DNA of 64,000 nucleotides from Pandoraea apista (GTDB taxonomy: Bacteria; Pseudomonadota; Gammaproteobacteria; Burkholderiales; Burkholderiaceae): contig NZ_CP013481.2 of NCBI RefSeq assembly GCF_001465595.2, positions 2,170,001-2,234,000 on the forward strand, given 5' to 3'. A program made the position numbers and the translations under genes. Below, one piece after another: positions 1 through 8,790 of this stretch (positions are counted from its first letter, which is position 1; every line of letters begins with the position of its first letter). A model generated the notes under the pieces. It was not told where the DNA came from and did no database searches. It saw only the letters and a list, made by a program, of their open reading frames with translations.

Positions 1-495
1 CCACACCTTCACTGCGGTGCGATTGCCATTACTCTCGCCGCCGATGCGGATGCCCTCGGGATGGAAGCCACCGTTGCCGAACGGCGAGGTGCCGCCCGTA
101 CCGATCCATTTGCTGCCGCCCTCGTGACGGCCTTTCTGCTCTTCGAACAGTTGCTTGAGCCGCTCCATGAGCTTGTCGATGCCGCCCAGCGCCTGAATGC
201 GCGCCTTGTCCTCGGGGGACAGTTCGCGTTGCATGCGCTTCTTGAGCCACTCGAGCGGTACCTCGCCCGAGGCGTCGACCGCTTGCTGCACGCCCTTGAA
301 ATATGTCCCGAACGCCTGATCGAACTTGTCGTAGTGCTTCTCGTCCTTGATAAGCGAGAGGCGCGCCAGATAGTAGAACTCGTCGAGCGAGGGCGCGATG
401 ACCTGACGCTGTAGCGCTTCGAGCAGCGTCAGGTATTCCTTGACCGAGACCGGCAGCTTCGCCGCGCGCAAGGTGTAGAAGAAGTCGATCAGCAT
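1..495 (-). CDS. VWA domain (CoxE-like) protein, 3' end cut off by window
   Basis: The reverse strand reads an open frame from an ATG at 495 to the window edge: 165 codons with no stop. It begins MLIDFFYTLRAAKLPVS and continues through a charged helical region and a Gly-rich stretch containing GGTSPFGNGGFHPEGI. This N-terminal layout is known from CoxE-family proteins, whose von Willebrand A domain lies further downstream and is not visible here. It starts 13 nt after the stop of the MoxR-type ATPase gene, so the two are probably one operon. MoxR ATPases with VWA partners act as chaperone-like pairs that mature metalloenzymes or complexes; the client here is unknown. The assignment rests on the N-terminal part and the neighbour, so the family is likely but not proven. 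Confidence 0.75.
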   Translation of the reverse strand, partial: MLIDFFYTLRAAKLPVSVKEYLTLLEALQRQVIAPSLDEFYYLARLSLIKDEKHYDKFDQAFGTYFKGVQQAVDASGEVPLEWLKKRMQRELSPEDKARIQALGGIDKLMERLKQLFEEQKGRHEGGSKWIGTGGTSPFGNGGFHPEGIRIGGESNGNRTAVKVW

Positions 496-508
496 GACGG
501 TGGCGCGC

Positions 509-1351
509 TTATCGGTTGGCGCGATTCATGAAGACGATGCGCTCGAACAGATGCATGTCCTGTTCGTTCTTGAGCAGTGCGCCGGCCAGCGGCGGAATCG
601 CCAGCTTGTTGTCGGCGCTGCGCAGCGCTTCGGGGCCGATTTCCTCGGCCATCAGCAGCTTGAGCCAGTCGATCAATTCCGAAGTCGAGGGCTTCTTCTT
701 GAGCCCCGGAATCTCGCGCACTTCGAAGAAAGTCGCCATCGCCGCCTTGACCAGTTCGCGGCGAATGTTCGGGAAATGCACGTCGATGATCGACTGCATC
801 GTCGCCGGATCGGGAAACTTGATGTAGTGAAAGAAGCAGCGGCGCAGGAAGGCGTCGGGCAGTTCCTTTTCGTTGTTCGACGTGATGATGACGATCGGAC
901 GGTGGCGCGCCTTCACGAGCTGGCGCGTCTCGTACACGTAAAACTCCATGCGATCGAGTTCGCGCAGCAGGTCGTTGGGGAATTCGATGTCGGCCTTGTC
1001 GATCTCGTCGATGAGCAACACGACGGGATGATCGGCCTCGAAGGCCTGCCAGAGCACGCCCTTGACGATGTAGTTGGCGATGTCGCGCACTCGCTCGTCG
1101 CCCAGTTGCGAATCGCGCAGACGCGAGACGGCGTCGTACTCGTACAGGCCTTGCTGGGCCTTGGTCGTGGACTTCACATGCCATTGCAGCAGCGGCATGT
1201 CGAGCGCGGCGGCGACTTCCTCCGCGAGCATGGTCTTGCCGGTGCCGGGTTCGCCTTTGATGAGCAGGGGGCGTTGCAGCGTGGCCGCCGCGTTCACGGC
1301 GAGCTTGAGGTCGTCGGTGGCGACGTACTGGGAAGAGCCTTCGAAGCGCAT
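509..1351 (-). CDS. MoxR-family AAA+ ATPase
   Basis: A 280-residue protein with a Walker A motif GEPGTGKT at residues 33-40 and a Walker B motif LLIDEIDKA with D115 and E116. Sensor-type ITSNNEKELPDAFLRRC follows, as in MoxR-type AAA+ ATPases. The length is right for a single-domain MoxR protein. These ATPases work with VWA-domain proteins to insert cofactors or remodel complexes in the cytoplasm, and the next gene on the same strand (13 nt away) is such a VWA protein. The start ATG lies at 1351, leaving about 280 bp to the divergent cytochrome gene. The target of this pair cannot be read from the window; the adjacent cytochromes are on the opposite strand and may be unrelated. Confidence 0.9.
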   Translation of the reverse strand: MRFEGSSQYVATDDLKLAVNAAATLQRPLLIKGEPGTGKTMLAEEVAAALDMPLLQWHVKSTTKAQQGLYEYDAVSRLRDSQLGDERVRDIANYIVKGVLWQAFEADHPVVLLIDEIDKADIEFPNDLLRELDRMEFYVYETRQLVKARHRPIVIITSNNEKELPDAFLRRCFFHYIKFPDPATMQSIIDVHFPNIRRELVKAAMATFFEVREIPGLKKKPSTSELIDWLKLLMAEEIGPEALRSADNKLAIPPLAGALLKNEQDMHLFERIVFMNRANR

Positions 1352-1508
1352 TGTCTATGCCGTCCGCAAACAGCCGGCCAACCGGCCGGGCAGAGAAAAA
1401 GTTCAGTATAAGACATTGCGCATGAGCCTCGCTCAGGCGGTCAAAATCTGTCTTTGCATCAAGGGCTTGCGGAAAAACTTCGGAGAACTGTGCGGGTCAG
1501 CCCCGAGT

Positions 1509-1536
1509 TTGCGGGGGCGGAGGTGTGGGTTACAAT
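1509..1536 (+). promoter_or_regulatory. Candidate sigma-70 promoter for the cytochrome c pair
   Basis: TTGCGG (1509-1514) and TACAAT (1531-1536) are separated by 16 bp, about 100 bp upstream of the first cytochrome ATG. This is a pattern match only; no start site is known. Confidence 0.4.
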
Positions 1537-1632
1537 CGATTGCTTTTTTCACAGGTCGGCGGCCTTGGAGTCGGGACGCCGATCTGCGTGTTGCGGGCCG
1601 GTATTCCAACCAAAAACGTTCCCAAGAAGACC

Positions 1633-1998
1633 ATGAAAAAGTTCCTCACGATGATGGCGCTGGCGCTCGGCAGCACGTCGCTTATGTCGCTCAGTGCGCT
1701 TCATGCGGCCGAACTCAAGCCCAATCTGGACGCGGCAAAGGACAAGGTGGCCATGTGTATCGGCTGCCACGGCATTCCCGACTATCGCACCGCATTTCCC
1801 GAGGTGTATCACGTGCCCCGGATCGGCGGACAGAATGCGAAGTACATCGAAAACGCCCTGAAGGAGTACGCCAAGGGCGATCGAAAATTCCAGACGATGC
1901 ATGGCATCGCAGCCACGTTGACCGATCAGGACATCGTCGACATTGCCGCGTATTACGCGGCGCAAACGGCGTCGACGCCGGTCAATCCCCAGAAGTAA
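1633..1998 (+). CDS. Small periplasmic c-type cytochrome (c553-like)
   Basis: A 121-residue protein with a Sec signal peptide (MKKFLTMMALALG, likely cleaved near HAA at residues 24-26) and one heme c motif, C42-I-G-C45-H46. A Met in QTMHGIA is a plausible sixth ligand. Size and spacing fit class I cytochrome c of the c553/c4 half type, which carries electrons in the periplasm. The start at 1633 is chosen because it gives a clean signal peptide; an in-frame upstream start at 1525 would add a non-signal extension. A second single-heme cytochrome begins 25 bp downstream, so the two are probably co-transcribed. The electron donor and acceptor are not identifiable here. Confidence 0.9.
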   Translation: MKKFLTMMALALGSTSLMSLSALHAAELKPNLDAAKDKVAMCIGCHGIPDYRTAFPEVYHVPRIGGQNAKYIENALKEYAKGDRKFQTMHGIAATLTDQDIVDIAAYYAAQTASTPVNPQK

Positions 1999-2023
1999 AA
2001 CGTGCGTGGCTGAGGAGAACACG

Positions 2024-2437
2024 ATGAAGCATTCGATGGTAAAGGCCGCGGCGGCGGCATCCCTGGCGCTTGGCGCCACGCTCGCCGGCTGGACCGGCTC
2101 GGCAGTTGCGGCCGGCAATATCGCCAACGGTAAAGCGCTTGTCGACAAAGGCATGTGCGCGAGTTGCCATGGCGCCAATCTGAACGCGCCGATTACTCCG
2201 GAGTATCCGAAGCTGGCGGGGCAATACGCGGACTATGTGTATAACGCGCTGCGGGCTTATCAGAACGAAACCAGTCTGGTCTATGGCCGCAGCAACGCCA
2301 TCATGAAGACGCAGGTCATGTCCAATCCCGCAACGGTCGGTAAAGATGGCAAGCCGCGTCCGTTCACGTCTCAGGAACTCAAGGACATTTCGGCCTATAT
2401 CGAATCGCTGCCCGGCGATCTCGTGACGAAGAAGTAA
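2024..2437 (+). CDS. Small periplasmic c-type cytochrome, second of pair
   Basis: A 137-residue protein with a signal peptide (residues 1-30, ending SAVAA) and one heme-binding motif, C45-A-S-C48-H49. Mets at MKTQVM are candidate axial ligands. The ATG at 2024 is preceded by GAGGAG, a strong ribosome binding site. It follows the first cytochrome by 25 bp and is followed by a strong hairpin terminator. The pair resembles the two halves of a cytochrome c4 encoded as separate monoheme proteins. Its role is electron transfer in the periplasm; the partner enzyme is unknown. Confidence 0.9.
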   Translation: MKHSMVKAAAAASLALGATLAGWTGSAVAAGNIANGKALVDKGMCASCHGANLNAPITPEYPKLAGQYADYVYNALRAYQNETSLVYGRSNAIMKTQVMSNPATVGKDGKPRPFTSQELKDISAYIESLPGDLVTKK

Positions 2438-2461
2438 GCGGTCCGGCGACGGCACAAAAAA

Positions 2462-2506
2462 ACGACGGTGGCCCCTCGCGGGGCGACCGTCGTCTTCGTT
2501 TTATTT
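2462..2506. terminator. Bidirectional intrinsic terminator
   Basis: ACGACGGT (2462-2469) pairs with ACCGTCGT (2486-2493), and inside it GCCCC pairs with GGGGC around a TCGC loop. T-rich sequence follows on one side and an A-run precedes on the other, so it can serve both the cytochrome pair and the convergent DUF1841 gene. Confidence 0.9.
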
Positions 2507-2510
2507 TCGC

Positions 2511-2942
2511 TCAGCGCGAGGCCTGCTGCTCGATGCGTTGCAGGTAGGCGTCCGAGTCCGGGGGCTGACCGGTACGCTGCGCTTCCCAGAGGGTTTGTCC
2601 CAGACATTCCATGATGCGGTGCTGTGCGTCGTGCGGCGAATCCAGACGCTGGGTCAGCTTCTCGTATGCGGCGCGAATGCCCGGCGGCTGATCGATTGAG
2701 ACTTGCTCGCTGATCGCCAGATGCATCGACAGATGCAGGAACGGGTTGGTCTGTCCGGCCTCGGGCGAATAATCGCGGGCGCTGGCTTCTTCGGTGTCGG
2801 ACAGCGCGTCGTGATACTCGGGATGTTCATGGATCCAGTCGGCGGCAATCGTCTCAAGCGGCGTCAGAATGCTGCCGCTGCGCTGCTTTTGCCAGGTGGT
2901 GCAGAAGAATTGCCGGACTTCGTCGCGGCTCGGGTTGAACAT
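2511..2942 (-). CDS. DUF1841 family protein
   Basis: A 143-residue soluble protein beginning MFNPSRDEVRQFF, with the conserved blocks HPEYH, NPFLHLSMHLAISEQ and MECLGQTLWEAQR. These are characteristic of DUF1841 proteins, common in beta- and gamma-proteobacteria and of unknown function. It has no signal peptide or membrane segment and is probably cytoplasmic. It converges on the cytochrome genes and shares their terminator; its 5' end lies about 157 bp from the divergent EamA transporter gene. Confidence 0.85.
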   Translation of the reverse strand: MFNPSRDEVRQFFCTTWQKQRSGSILTPLETIAADWIHEHPEYHDALSDTEEASARDYSPEAGQTNPFLHLSMHLAISEQVSIDQPPGIRAAYEKLTQRLDSPHDAQHRIMECLGQTLWEAQRTGQPPDSDAYLQRIEQQASR

Positions 2943-3099
2943 GAGGACTCCGTGGGGTTCTGGTAAGGCATCTTGCGGGGCGCCATGCCATGACTACAAT
3001 GGCGGATCGATTGCCGCAGTGCGCCGGGCGGGTCGTTGTCGGTGGAACGCGCCGGTATCGCACAAAAACATGCTGTATTGTCGCTCAATTTTCCCAATC

Positions 3100-4044
3100 A
3101 TGTCGCAAAGCTCCCGTGTGCCGGCCGCTGCCGGCGACCTCTCTGCCATGCATGCCGCTCCGCCGCCTTCGGCCTGGGCCGGCGTGGCATTGATCGCTGT
3201 GTCCGCATCTGCGTTCGGCGCCATGGCTATCTTTGCGCGGGCGGCTGCGGCGTCCGGCGCGGACATCTTCGCGATGCTGCTGTTCCGCTTCTTCATGGCG
3301 GCCATCCTGTTGCTGGTCTGGTGCCGGTTGCAACGAGTGCGTTTCCCCGCGCGCCGCCGGGCGCTTGGCATTGCGCTGATGGGCGGTGTCGGCTACGTCG
3401 GCCAGTCGCTCTGCTTTTTTGGGGCGCTGCAATACGCGCAGGCGTCGCTGGTTGCGCTACTGCTGTATTTGTACCCCGTATTCGTGACGATTTTGGCGGC
3501 CATCTTTCTGCATGAACGGCTGACGCCGGTGAAGCTGGGCGCGCTTTTGCTTTGCTCGCTCGGCACGGCGCTCACGGTGGGCGGCGGTCACGGACAGCCG
3601 TTGGGCATGGCCCTGGCGGTGGCAGCAGCGCTGATCTATTCGGGCTACATCGTGGTCGGTGCGCGGCTGACGAAGGGGGTCGACGCCCGCGCTACCGCAA
3701 CGCTCGTCTGTCTGGCGGCAACGGTCTCCTTCGGGGCGATGGCCGCTGTGCGCATGTCGCAAGGGTTGCCGCTGCAATGGCCAGCGGGGGCGGGCGGCTG
3801 GGCGGCGCTCGTTGCCATTGCGGTGTGTTCGACGGTCATCGCTATCCTGACGTTCTTCGCCGGTTTGCAGCGCCTTGGGGCCGGGCGCGCCTCGATGCTC
3901 TCGACACTGGAGCCGGTCGTCACGGTGCTGCTCGCGGCCATGCTGCTGGGCGAAACACTCTCGGCGGCGCAGCTTGGCGGCGGCGTGCTGATTCTCGCCG
4001 GGGTGGTCTGGCTATCGGCGCGCGGCGTGGCGGCAACCCCTTGA
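3100..4044 (+). CDS. EamA/DMT-family transporter
   Basis: A 314-residue, strongly hydrophobic protein with about ten predicted membrane segments in two EamA repeats. The first repeat includes [30 protein letters not shown] and the second ends in [24 protein letters not shown]; the Pro/Glu-containing ends of these segments are typical of drug/metabolite exporters. It is an inner-membrane exporter of small metabolites; the substrate is unknown. The ATG at 3100 gives a short hydrophilic leader before helix 1; an in-frame ATG at 3070 is an alternative. It appears monocistronic. Confidence 0.85.
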   Translation: MSQSSRVPAAAGDLSAMHAAPPPSAWAGVALIAVSASAFGAMAIFARAAAASGADIFAMLLFRFFMAAILLLVWCRLQRVRFPARRRALGIALMGGVGYVGQSLCFFGALQYAQASLVALLLYLYPVFVTILAAIFLHERLTPVKLGALLLCSLGTALTVGGGHGQPLGMALAVAAALIYSGYIVVGARLTKGVDARATATLVCLAATVSFGAMAAVRMSQGLPLQWPAGAGGWAALVAIAVCSTVIAILTFFAGLQRLGAGRASMLSTLEPVVTVLLAAMLLGETLSAAQLGGGVLILAGVVWLSARGVAATP

Positions 4045-4135
4045 TGCCGCAGGAATTTTTGCCACCTCAGCGCACGTTGTGCAGCAACGGTACAATCGCC
4101 CATCGTTTGTCATTCATCTGCCGAGGTTAATCGTC

Positions 4136-4729
4136 ATGAGCGTCATTGCCAAAGAAGCCATCGCCCAATTGTTCACCGATGCCCGCACACACAATGTGTG
4201 GCTCGACAAGCCTGTCAGCGACGATACGTTGCGCGAACTTTACGACCTCGTGAAGTGGGGGCCGACGTCGGCCAACACCACGCCTGCACGCATCGTCTTC
4301 GTGAAGAGCGCCGAAGCGAAGGCCAAGCTGCTTGAATGCATGGCGCCGGGCAACGTGGAGAAGACGCGCACGGCGCCCGTAACGGCGATCATTGCGTTCG
4401 ACCTGAAGTTCTACGAACACCTTCCGAAGCTGTTCCCGAACGGCGCGGAGAAGATGGTGCCGATGTTCTCGGGCGATGCGGCGAAGGCTGCCGGTGCAGC
4501 CCACATGAACAGCTCGCTGCAAGGCGGCTACTTCATTCTCGCCGCTCGCGCATTGGGCCTCGACTGCGGCCCGATGGCCGGTTTCGACGCCCAGAAGGTC
4601 AACGATACGTTCTTCGGTGGCACCGACTGGCGCGTCAACTTCATTTGTAATCTGGGTTACGGCGACCACGACAAGCTGTTCCCGCGCAATCCGCGGCTGT
4701 CGTTCGACGAAGCGGCCCGCATTATCTAA
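4136..4729 (+). CDS. Malonic semialdehyde reductase / RutE-HadB-type nitroreductase
   Basis: A 197-residue flavin reductase-fold protein. It has the N-terminal pattern [17 protein letters not shown], then [17 protein letters not shown] and the C-terminal [16 protein letters not shown] typical of the RutE/HadB branch of nitroreductases. The length matches E. coli RutE (196 residues). RutE reduces malonic semialdehyde in pyrimidine breakdown with FMN and NAD(P)H. No other rut gene is present here, so a general role as a nitroreductase or dehydrogenase is equally possible. A hairpin terminator follows. Confidence 0.85.
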   Translation: MSVIAKEAIAQLFTDARTHNVWLDKPVSDDTLRELYDLVKWGPTSANTTPARIVFVKSAEAKAKLLECMAPGNVEKTRTAPVTAIIAFDLKFYEHLPKLFPNGAEKMVPMFSGDAAKAAGAAHMNSSLQGGYFILAARALGLDCGPMAGFDAQKVNDTFFGGTDWRVNFICNLGYGDHDKLFPRNPRLSFDEAARII

Positions 4730-4777
4730 GCCGGACGCGCGGCGCTTCGATGATGCGATCGGGGCGTACCAGACAGA

Positions 4778-4813
4778 ACGGGCGGTCCCGATGCCGGGGC
4801 CGCCCGTTTTGTT
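4778..4813. terminator. Intrinsic terminator between nitroreductase gene and nth
   Basis: ACGGGCGG (4778-4785) pairs with CCGCCCGT (4800-4807), followed by TTTTGTTT. It lies between convergent genes, close to the end of nth on the other strand. Confidence 0.85.
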
Positions 4814-4842
4814 TGCGGAGGACTCTGCGAGATACGCGCGAG

Positions 4843-5487
4843 TCAGGCCTTCGGTGCGGGCGTCTTTGGGCGGAAGTCGCACAACGGCTCGATGGCGCAA
4901 TGCCAGCACTCGGGCTTGCGGGCCTTGCACACGTAGCGACCGTGCAGAATGAGCCAGTGATGCGCGTCGTGCTTGAATTCGCGCGGGGTCACACGCTCTA
5001 GCGCCAGTTCCACCGCCAGCGGGTCTTTGCCTGGCGCAAGGCCGGTACGGTTCGCTACACGGAAAATGTGCGTGTCGACTGCGATCGTGTCTTCGCCAAA
5101 CGCGGTATTGAGCACCACGTTCGCGGTCTTCCGGCCGACGCCAGGCAGCGCCTCGAGCGCTTCGCGCGAGCGCGGCACCTCACCGCCGTGTTTGTCGAGC
5201 AATAGCTGACACGTGGCGATAACGTTCTTGGCCTTGGTACGGTACAGACCGATCGTCTTGATGTAATCGGAGACACCGGCCTCGCCCAGCGCCAGCATCT
5301 TCGCCGGCGTGTTCGCCACAGCGTAGAGCTTGCGGGTGGCCTTGTTCACCGAGACATCGGTTGCCTGCGCCGAGAGCAGCACGGCGATCAGCAATTCGAA
5401 GGGCGACGTGTACTCAAGCTCCGTTGTCGGATGCGGATTGAGTTGTTGCAGCGTCTCGAACAGGGCACGGCGTTTGGCGTCGTTCAT
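4843..5487 (-). CDS. nth: Endonuclease III
   Basis: A 214-residue base-excision repair enzyme that removes oxidised pyrimidines from DNA and cleaves the strand. The helix-hairpin-helix LPGVGRKTANVV contains the catalytic K120, and VDTH supplies D138; both fall at the E. coli positions. The [4Fe-4S] ligands are C187, C194, C197 and C203 in the standard C-x6-C-x2-C-x5-C spacing. The length is close to E. coli Nth (211). It lies downstream of rsxB on the same strand (64 bp gap), an arrangement reminiscent of nth at the end of the E. coli rsx operon. Confidence 0.97.
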   Translation of the reverse strand: MNDAKRRALFETLQQLNPHPTTELEYTSPFELLIAVLLSAQATDVSVNKATRKLYAVANTPAKMLALGEAGVSDYIKTIGLYRTKAKNVIATCQLLLDKHGGEVPRSREALEALPGVGRKTANVVLNTAFGEDTIAVDTHIFRVANRTGLAPGKDPLAVELALERVTPREFKHDAHHWLILHGRYVCKARKPECWHCAIEPLCDFRPKTPAPKA

Positions 5488-5551
5488 GGCGGGTGGCGCG
5501 TGGGTGGGGCGTCAGTCTTGTTGTCGTGGGACGGATCGCGTGGCGGTCCGT

Positions 5552-6475
5552 CTAGGCATCCCCGGAAGGGGTATCCGCCTCCGGGGCAGCGGCATCCTGA
5601 TGCTCGGCGAGACCCAGACGCTTGCGGCGTGCTTCGGCCTCGTCGATCTGTGCCTGTACGGCGGCAGAGACATTTTCCGTATTCTTCGGCCCGCGCCCCT
5701 CGGCGGCCAGCGTGGCCTTCTTCTGCCGGGCGCGTTCCAATGCGGCCTGAATGATGGCCTGCTTTCGAGCTGCGGCGGCGGCAGCCTCGTCGACCATCGG
5801 TAACGAAGCCGGCGCCGTTGTGCTGCTGGATGAAACCGGCGATCCTGCGGCCGGCACGTCTGCGATCCGGGGGGTGTCGGGGGCTGCGCCGGTTGCCGAG
5901 GGCGCATCGGGTGCACGAGGTGCGACGCGCGCCGCGCGTGCCGCCAGTCGTGCTTCGCGTTGCGCCTTGTCCTTCGCGAGCCGCGCCTGGTGCGCCTCGA
6001 AATGGGCGCGGGCTTCGTCGGCCTGCGTCTGTGACCAGGCGTCCCAGCCGGTGCGCTCGCCAGTGACCGGCACCATGTCGATGCAGTCGACCGGGCAGGG
6101 CGGCACGCACAGGTCACAGCCGGTGCAGCGGTCTTCTATGACCGTGTGCATCAACTTGGCGGCACCGACGATGGCGTCGACCGGGCAGGCTTGCAGGCAG
6201 AGCGTGCAGCCGATACACAGCGATTCGTCGATGACGGCGCGTGGACGCGGGCGTGCTGCGCCGTTCTCCGGATTGAGCGGAATCACGGGGCGGCCGAGTA
6301 GTTTGGCGAGACGCTCGACGCCCTCGGCACCGCCCGGCGGGCACTGGTTATAGCTGGCTTGCCCGCTGGCGATGGCGTCGGCATACGGACGGCAACCGGC
6401 GTAACCGCACTTGGTGCACTGCGTCTGGGGCAATAGGGCATCGATGCGCTGCGCGAGCGCGCTGACTTCGGACAC
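5552..6475 (-). CDS. rsxB: RsxB-type ferredoxin, soluble form with long Ala-rich tail
   Basis: A 307-residue iron-sulfur protein. C20, C23, C28 and C45 form the Fe-S domain seen after the membrane anchor of RnfB/RsxB. Two ferredoxin 4Fe-4S motifs follow: C87-C90-C93-C97 and C117-C120-C123-C127. The N-terminal transmembrane helix of E. coli RsxB is absent, and residues from about 150 form a charged, Ala-rich extension. The other rnf/rsx subunits are not nearby. It is therefore probably a cytoplasmic electron carrier rather than part of a membrane Rnf pump. It precedes nth on the same strand. The family call is firm; the partner is unknown. Confidence 0.88.
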   Translation of the reverse strand: MSEVSALAQRIDALLPQTQCTKCGYAGCRPYADAIASGQASYNQCPPGGAEGVERLAKLLGRPVIPLNPENGAARPRPRAVIDESLCIGCTLCLQACPVDAIVGAAKLMHTVIEDRCTGCDLCVPPCPVDCIDMVPVTGERTGWDAWSQTQADEARAHFEAHQARLAKDKAQREARLAARAARVAPRAPDAPSATGAAPDTPRIADVPAAGSPVSSSSTTAPASLPMVDEAAAAAARKQAIIQAALERARQKKATLAAEGRGPKNTENVSAAVQAQIDEAEARRKRLGLAEHQDAAAPEADTPSGDA

Positions 6476-6579
6476 GTCTTATGTGGGGGATTCAGCGGAA
6501 AGTCGAATTATCCTGCATTTTGCGGAAACACTGAAACCGTTGTGCCATAATTCCGCCCGTTGAGAACGACCGTCCGATC

Positions 6580-7218
6580 ATGACAACACCAGAAACCAAG
6601 ATCAAACGGGACCCCGAACGCACCCGGCAGCGCATTCTCGCCGCTGCGATCGAGGAGTTTGCCGAACGTGGTTCGAGCGGTGCGCGCGTGGATAGCATTG
6701 CACGCCGAGCAGATATCAATGAACGCATGCTGTATTACTACTTCGGCAATAAGGACCAGCTCTATCTGGCCGTGCTCGAAGAGGTCTATGGCGAATTCAA
6801 TCGCGCGGAACACGCGCTGAAGCTGGACGTTCTCGCTCCGCTCGATGCGGTGGCCGAACTGGCCCATTTCGTTTGGGATTATTACGCCGAGCATCCGGAA
6901 CTGATTCAGCTCATCAACAACGAAAATCTGCACGAAGCGAAGTCGATGCGTCAGTCGACGGAGATTCGCCAGCAGGTCTCGCCGATTGTCGAGTTGCTTG
7001 CGCAGACGCTCAAGCGCGGCGAAGCCAGCGGCGAAATCCGTGTGGGCGTCGATCCGGTGGATCTGTACGTGACGATCTCGGCAATGGGTTATTACGTGAT
7101 GTCCAACCGTCACACGCTATCCATTGTGATGGGGCGCGACGTGATGGCCGCCGATTCGCGCAAGACGTATTCGGCTTTCAATACGCAAATGCTGCTGGAT
7201 TCGCTGCGTACGCGCTAA
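6580..7218 (+). CDS. TetR/AcrR-family transcriptional regulator
   Basis: A 212-residue repressor-type protein. The N-terminal helix-turn-helix is clear: TRQRILAAAIEEFAERG, then SIARRADINERMLYYYFGNKDQL at about residues 39-61. The C-terminal part is helical and lacks recognisable ligand residues. The gene is separated by about 100 bp from the divergent rsxB and is followed by a strong terminator, so it is transcribed alone. Target and ligand are not evident; the divergent gene is only a default guess. Confidence 0.9.
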   Translation: MTTPETKIKRDPERTRQRILAAAIEEFAERGSSGARVDSIARRADINERMLYYYFGNKDQLYLAVLEEVYGEFNRAEHALKLDVLAPLDAVAELAHFVWDYYAEHPELIQLINNENLHEAKSMRQSTEIRQQVSPIVELLAQTLKRGEASGEIRVGVDPVDLYVTISAMGYYVMSNRHTLSIVMGRDVMAADSRKTYSAFNTQMLLDSLRTR

Positions 7219-7262
7219 ACGCACAGCCGCGACCTACGTCGACTGTACGACCTGTCAAAAAC

Positions 7263-7300
7263 AAAACCGCCGCGTGGGCCTGAGCCCTCGCGGCGGTTTT
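7263..7300. terminator. Bidirectional terminator between TetR gene and phaZ
   Basis: AAAACCGCCGCG (7263-7274) and CGCGGCGGTTTT (7289-7300) form a perfect 12-bp stem with A- and T-runs at both ends, between convergent genes. Confidence 0.93.
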
Positions 7301-7330
7301 GGTATGGCACGCCGGAAAAGCGAATACTGT

Positions 7331-8572
7331 TCAGGCGTGCTTGGCGATGAAATCGCGGATCTGCGGATAGATCACGTTGCGCCAGCGGCTGCCGGAGAAG
7401 ATCCCGTAATGCCCGCACGACGGCGCGGTGAAGTGCAACCGGCGCTTGGCAGGAATGCCGGTACACAGATCGTGTGCAGCCTGCGTCTGGCCACTGCCCG
7501 AAATGTCGTCCAGTTCGCCTTCGATGGTGAAAAGCGCGGTCGTCTTGATGTCCTGCGGACGCACACGCTGGCCGGCCACGTCCCAGGTGCCGCGCGCGAG
7601 GCTGAAATCCTGGAACACCGTTTTGATCGTGTCGAGGTAATACTCGGCCGCCATATCGAGCACAGCGTTGTACTCGTCGTAGAAACGGCGGTGCGAGTCG
7701 GCATCGTCGTTGTCACCGCGCATCAGATCGAGATAGAAGTCCCAGTGCGACTTCAGATGGCGATCCGGATTCATGGCAACGAACCCTGCGTGCTGAAGGA
7801 AGCCCGGATAGACCAGTCGACCCGAGCCCGGATAGTTGGCCGGCACCGGATGGATTACGTGGTTTTCGAACCACTCGTAGGACTTGTTCGTCGCGAGCGA
7901 GTTGACCGACGTGGGGCTCTTTCGTGCATCGATCGGGCCGCCCATCATCGTCATGGTCTTGGGCGTCTTTTCGCCATTCGACGCCATGAGCGAGATTGCG
8001 CCGAGCACCGGCACCGTTGGCTGACACACCGAGATCACGTGCAGGTTTTCCGCGCCGATGTGGCGAATGAAGTCCTGGATGTACGCGACGTAGTCGTCGA
8101 GATGAAACTCGCCGTCTTCCATCGGCACCATGCGGGCATCGACCCAGTCGGTGATGTAGACCTTGTGATCCTTGAGCAGCGTCGTGACCGTGTCGCGAAG
8201 CAGCGTGGCGTGGTGCCCCGAGAGCGGTGCGACCACCAGCACGACCGGATCGTCCTTGAGTTGCCCCACGGCGCTCGCGTCGTCTGCGTAGCGCTTGAAT
8301 CGCAGCAAACGGCAGAACGGTTTCTCCATCGCCGTCATTTCCACGACGGGGATGTTGTGACCGTCGACCTCAACGGCCTTGATATTGAACTCAGGTTTTT
8401 CGTAGTCCTTGCCGAGCCGGTAGAGCAATTCGTAACCGGCGGCAATGCGGGGCGCGCCCGGCATCATGGCAAGCAGGCTGCCCGGGTTGACGAAAGTCGT
8501 CGCCGCTGCCTTTGCCCACGTGGTGAGGGGATTCAGCCACGCGCGGTTGTACTCATGAATCTGATACAGCAT
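7331..8572 (-). CDS. phaZ: Intracellular poly(3-hydroxybutyrate) depolymerase
   Basis: A 413-residue protein matching the PhaZ1/PhaZa1 family that mobilises stored PHB granules in the cytoplasm. The lipase-box position reads SVCQP, with a Cys at residue 183 in place of Ser; in Ralstonia eutropha the catalytic Cys is also residue 183. The C-terminal CGHYGIFSGSRWR supplies the His region. There is no signal peptide, as expected for an intracellular enzyme. The start is set at 8572 (MLYQIHEYNRAW), the usual N-terminus of the family, with GGGCA upstream; an in-frame upstream extension to 8632 is unlikely. PHA synthase genes are not in the window. Confidence 0.93.
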   Translation of the reverse strand: MLYQIHEYNRAWLNPLTTWAKAAATTFVNPGSLLAMMPGAPRIAAGYELLYRLGKDYEKPEFNIKAVEVDGHNIPVVEMTAMEKPFCRLLRFKRYADDASAVGQLKDDPVVLVVAPLSGHHATLLRDTVTTLLKDHKVYITDWVDARMVPMEDGEFHLDDYVAYIQDFIRHIGAENLHVISVCQPTVPVLGAISLMASNGEKTPKTMTMMGGPIDARKSPTSVNSLATNKSYEWFENHVIHPVPANYPGSGRLVYPGFLQHAGFVAMNPDRHLKSHWDFYLDLMRGDNDDADSHRRFYDEYNAVLDMAAEYYLDTIKTVFQDFSLARGTWDVAGQRVRPQDIKTTALFTIEGELDDISGSGQTQAAHDLCTGIPAKRRLHFTAPSCGHYGIFSGSRWRNVIYPQIRDFIAKHA

Positions 8573-8602
8573 GTTATGTGCCCTGGGGCGGATGATGAGG
8601 GA

Positions 8603-8632
8603 ATTATGCAACCGTTTATCGCGGCGGTGCAA
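8603..8632 (-). promoter_or_regulatory. Candidate promoter of phaZ
   Basis: On the minus strand TTGCAC (8632-8627) and CATAAT (8608-8603) are separated by 18 bp, with the -10 element 30 bp from the phaZ ATG. The surrounding sequence is AT-rich compared with the window. Confidence 0.5.
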
Positions 8633-8740
8633 CGCAGCATAACCCTGATATATGGCATTTCCGCATCAGATCGATAGTTTTAGCTTATTCCGGCGATTGT
8701 TATTAACTATCGTTGCTGCGTTGCAACAATTCGAGCGCAA

Positions 8741-8769
8741 AAAAAGCCCGCCGGAGGGGCGGGCTTTTT
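8741..8769 (-). terminator. Terminator of the aminotransferase gene
   Basis: AAAAAGCCCGCC (8741-8752) pairs with GGCGGGCTTTTT (8758-8769). It lies just beyond the stop of the minus-strand aminotransferase gene and upstream of phaZ; the A-run reads as a U-run on that strand. Confidence 0.9.
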
Positions 8770-8790
8770 CAGCGTTGACGCCAGCGGCGA

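Noticed and set aside
7274..8677. 467-codon plus-strand open frame opposite phaZ
   Set aside because: Antisense to a confident phaZ; no recognisable motif.
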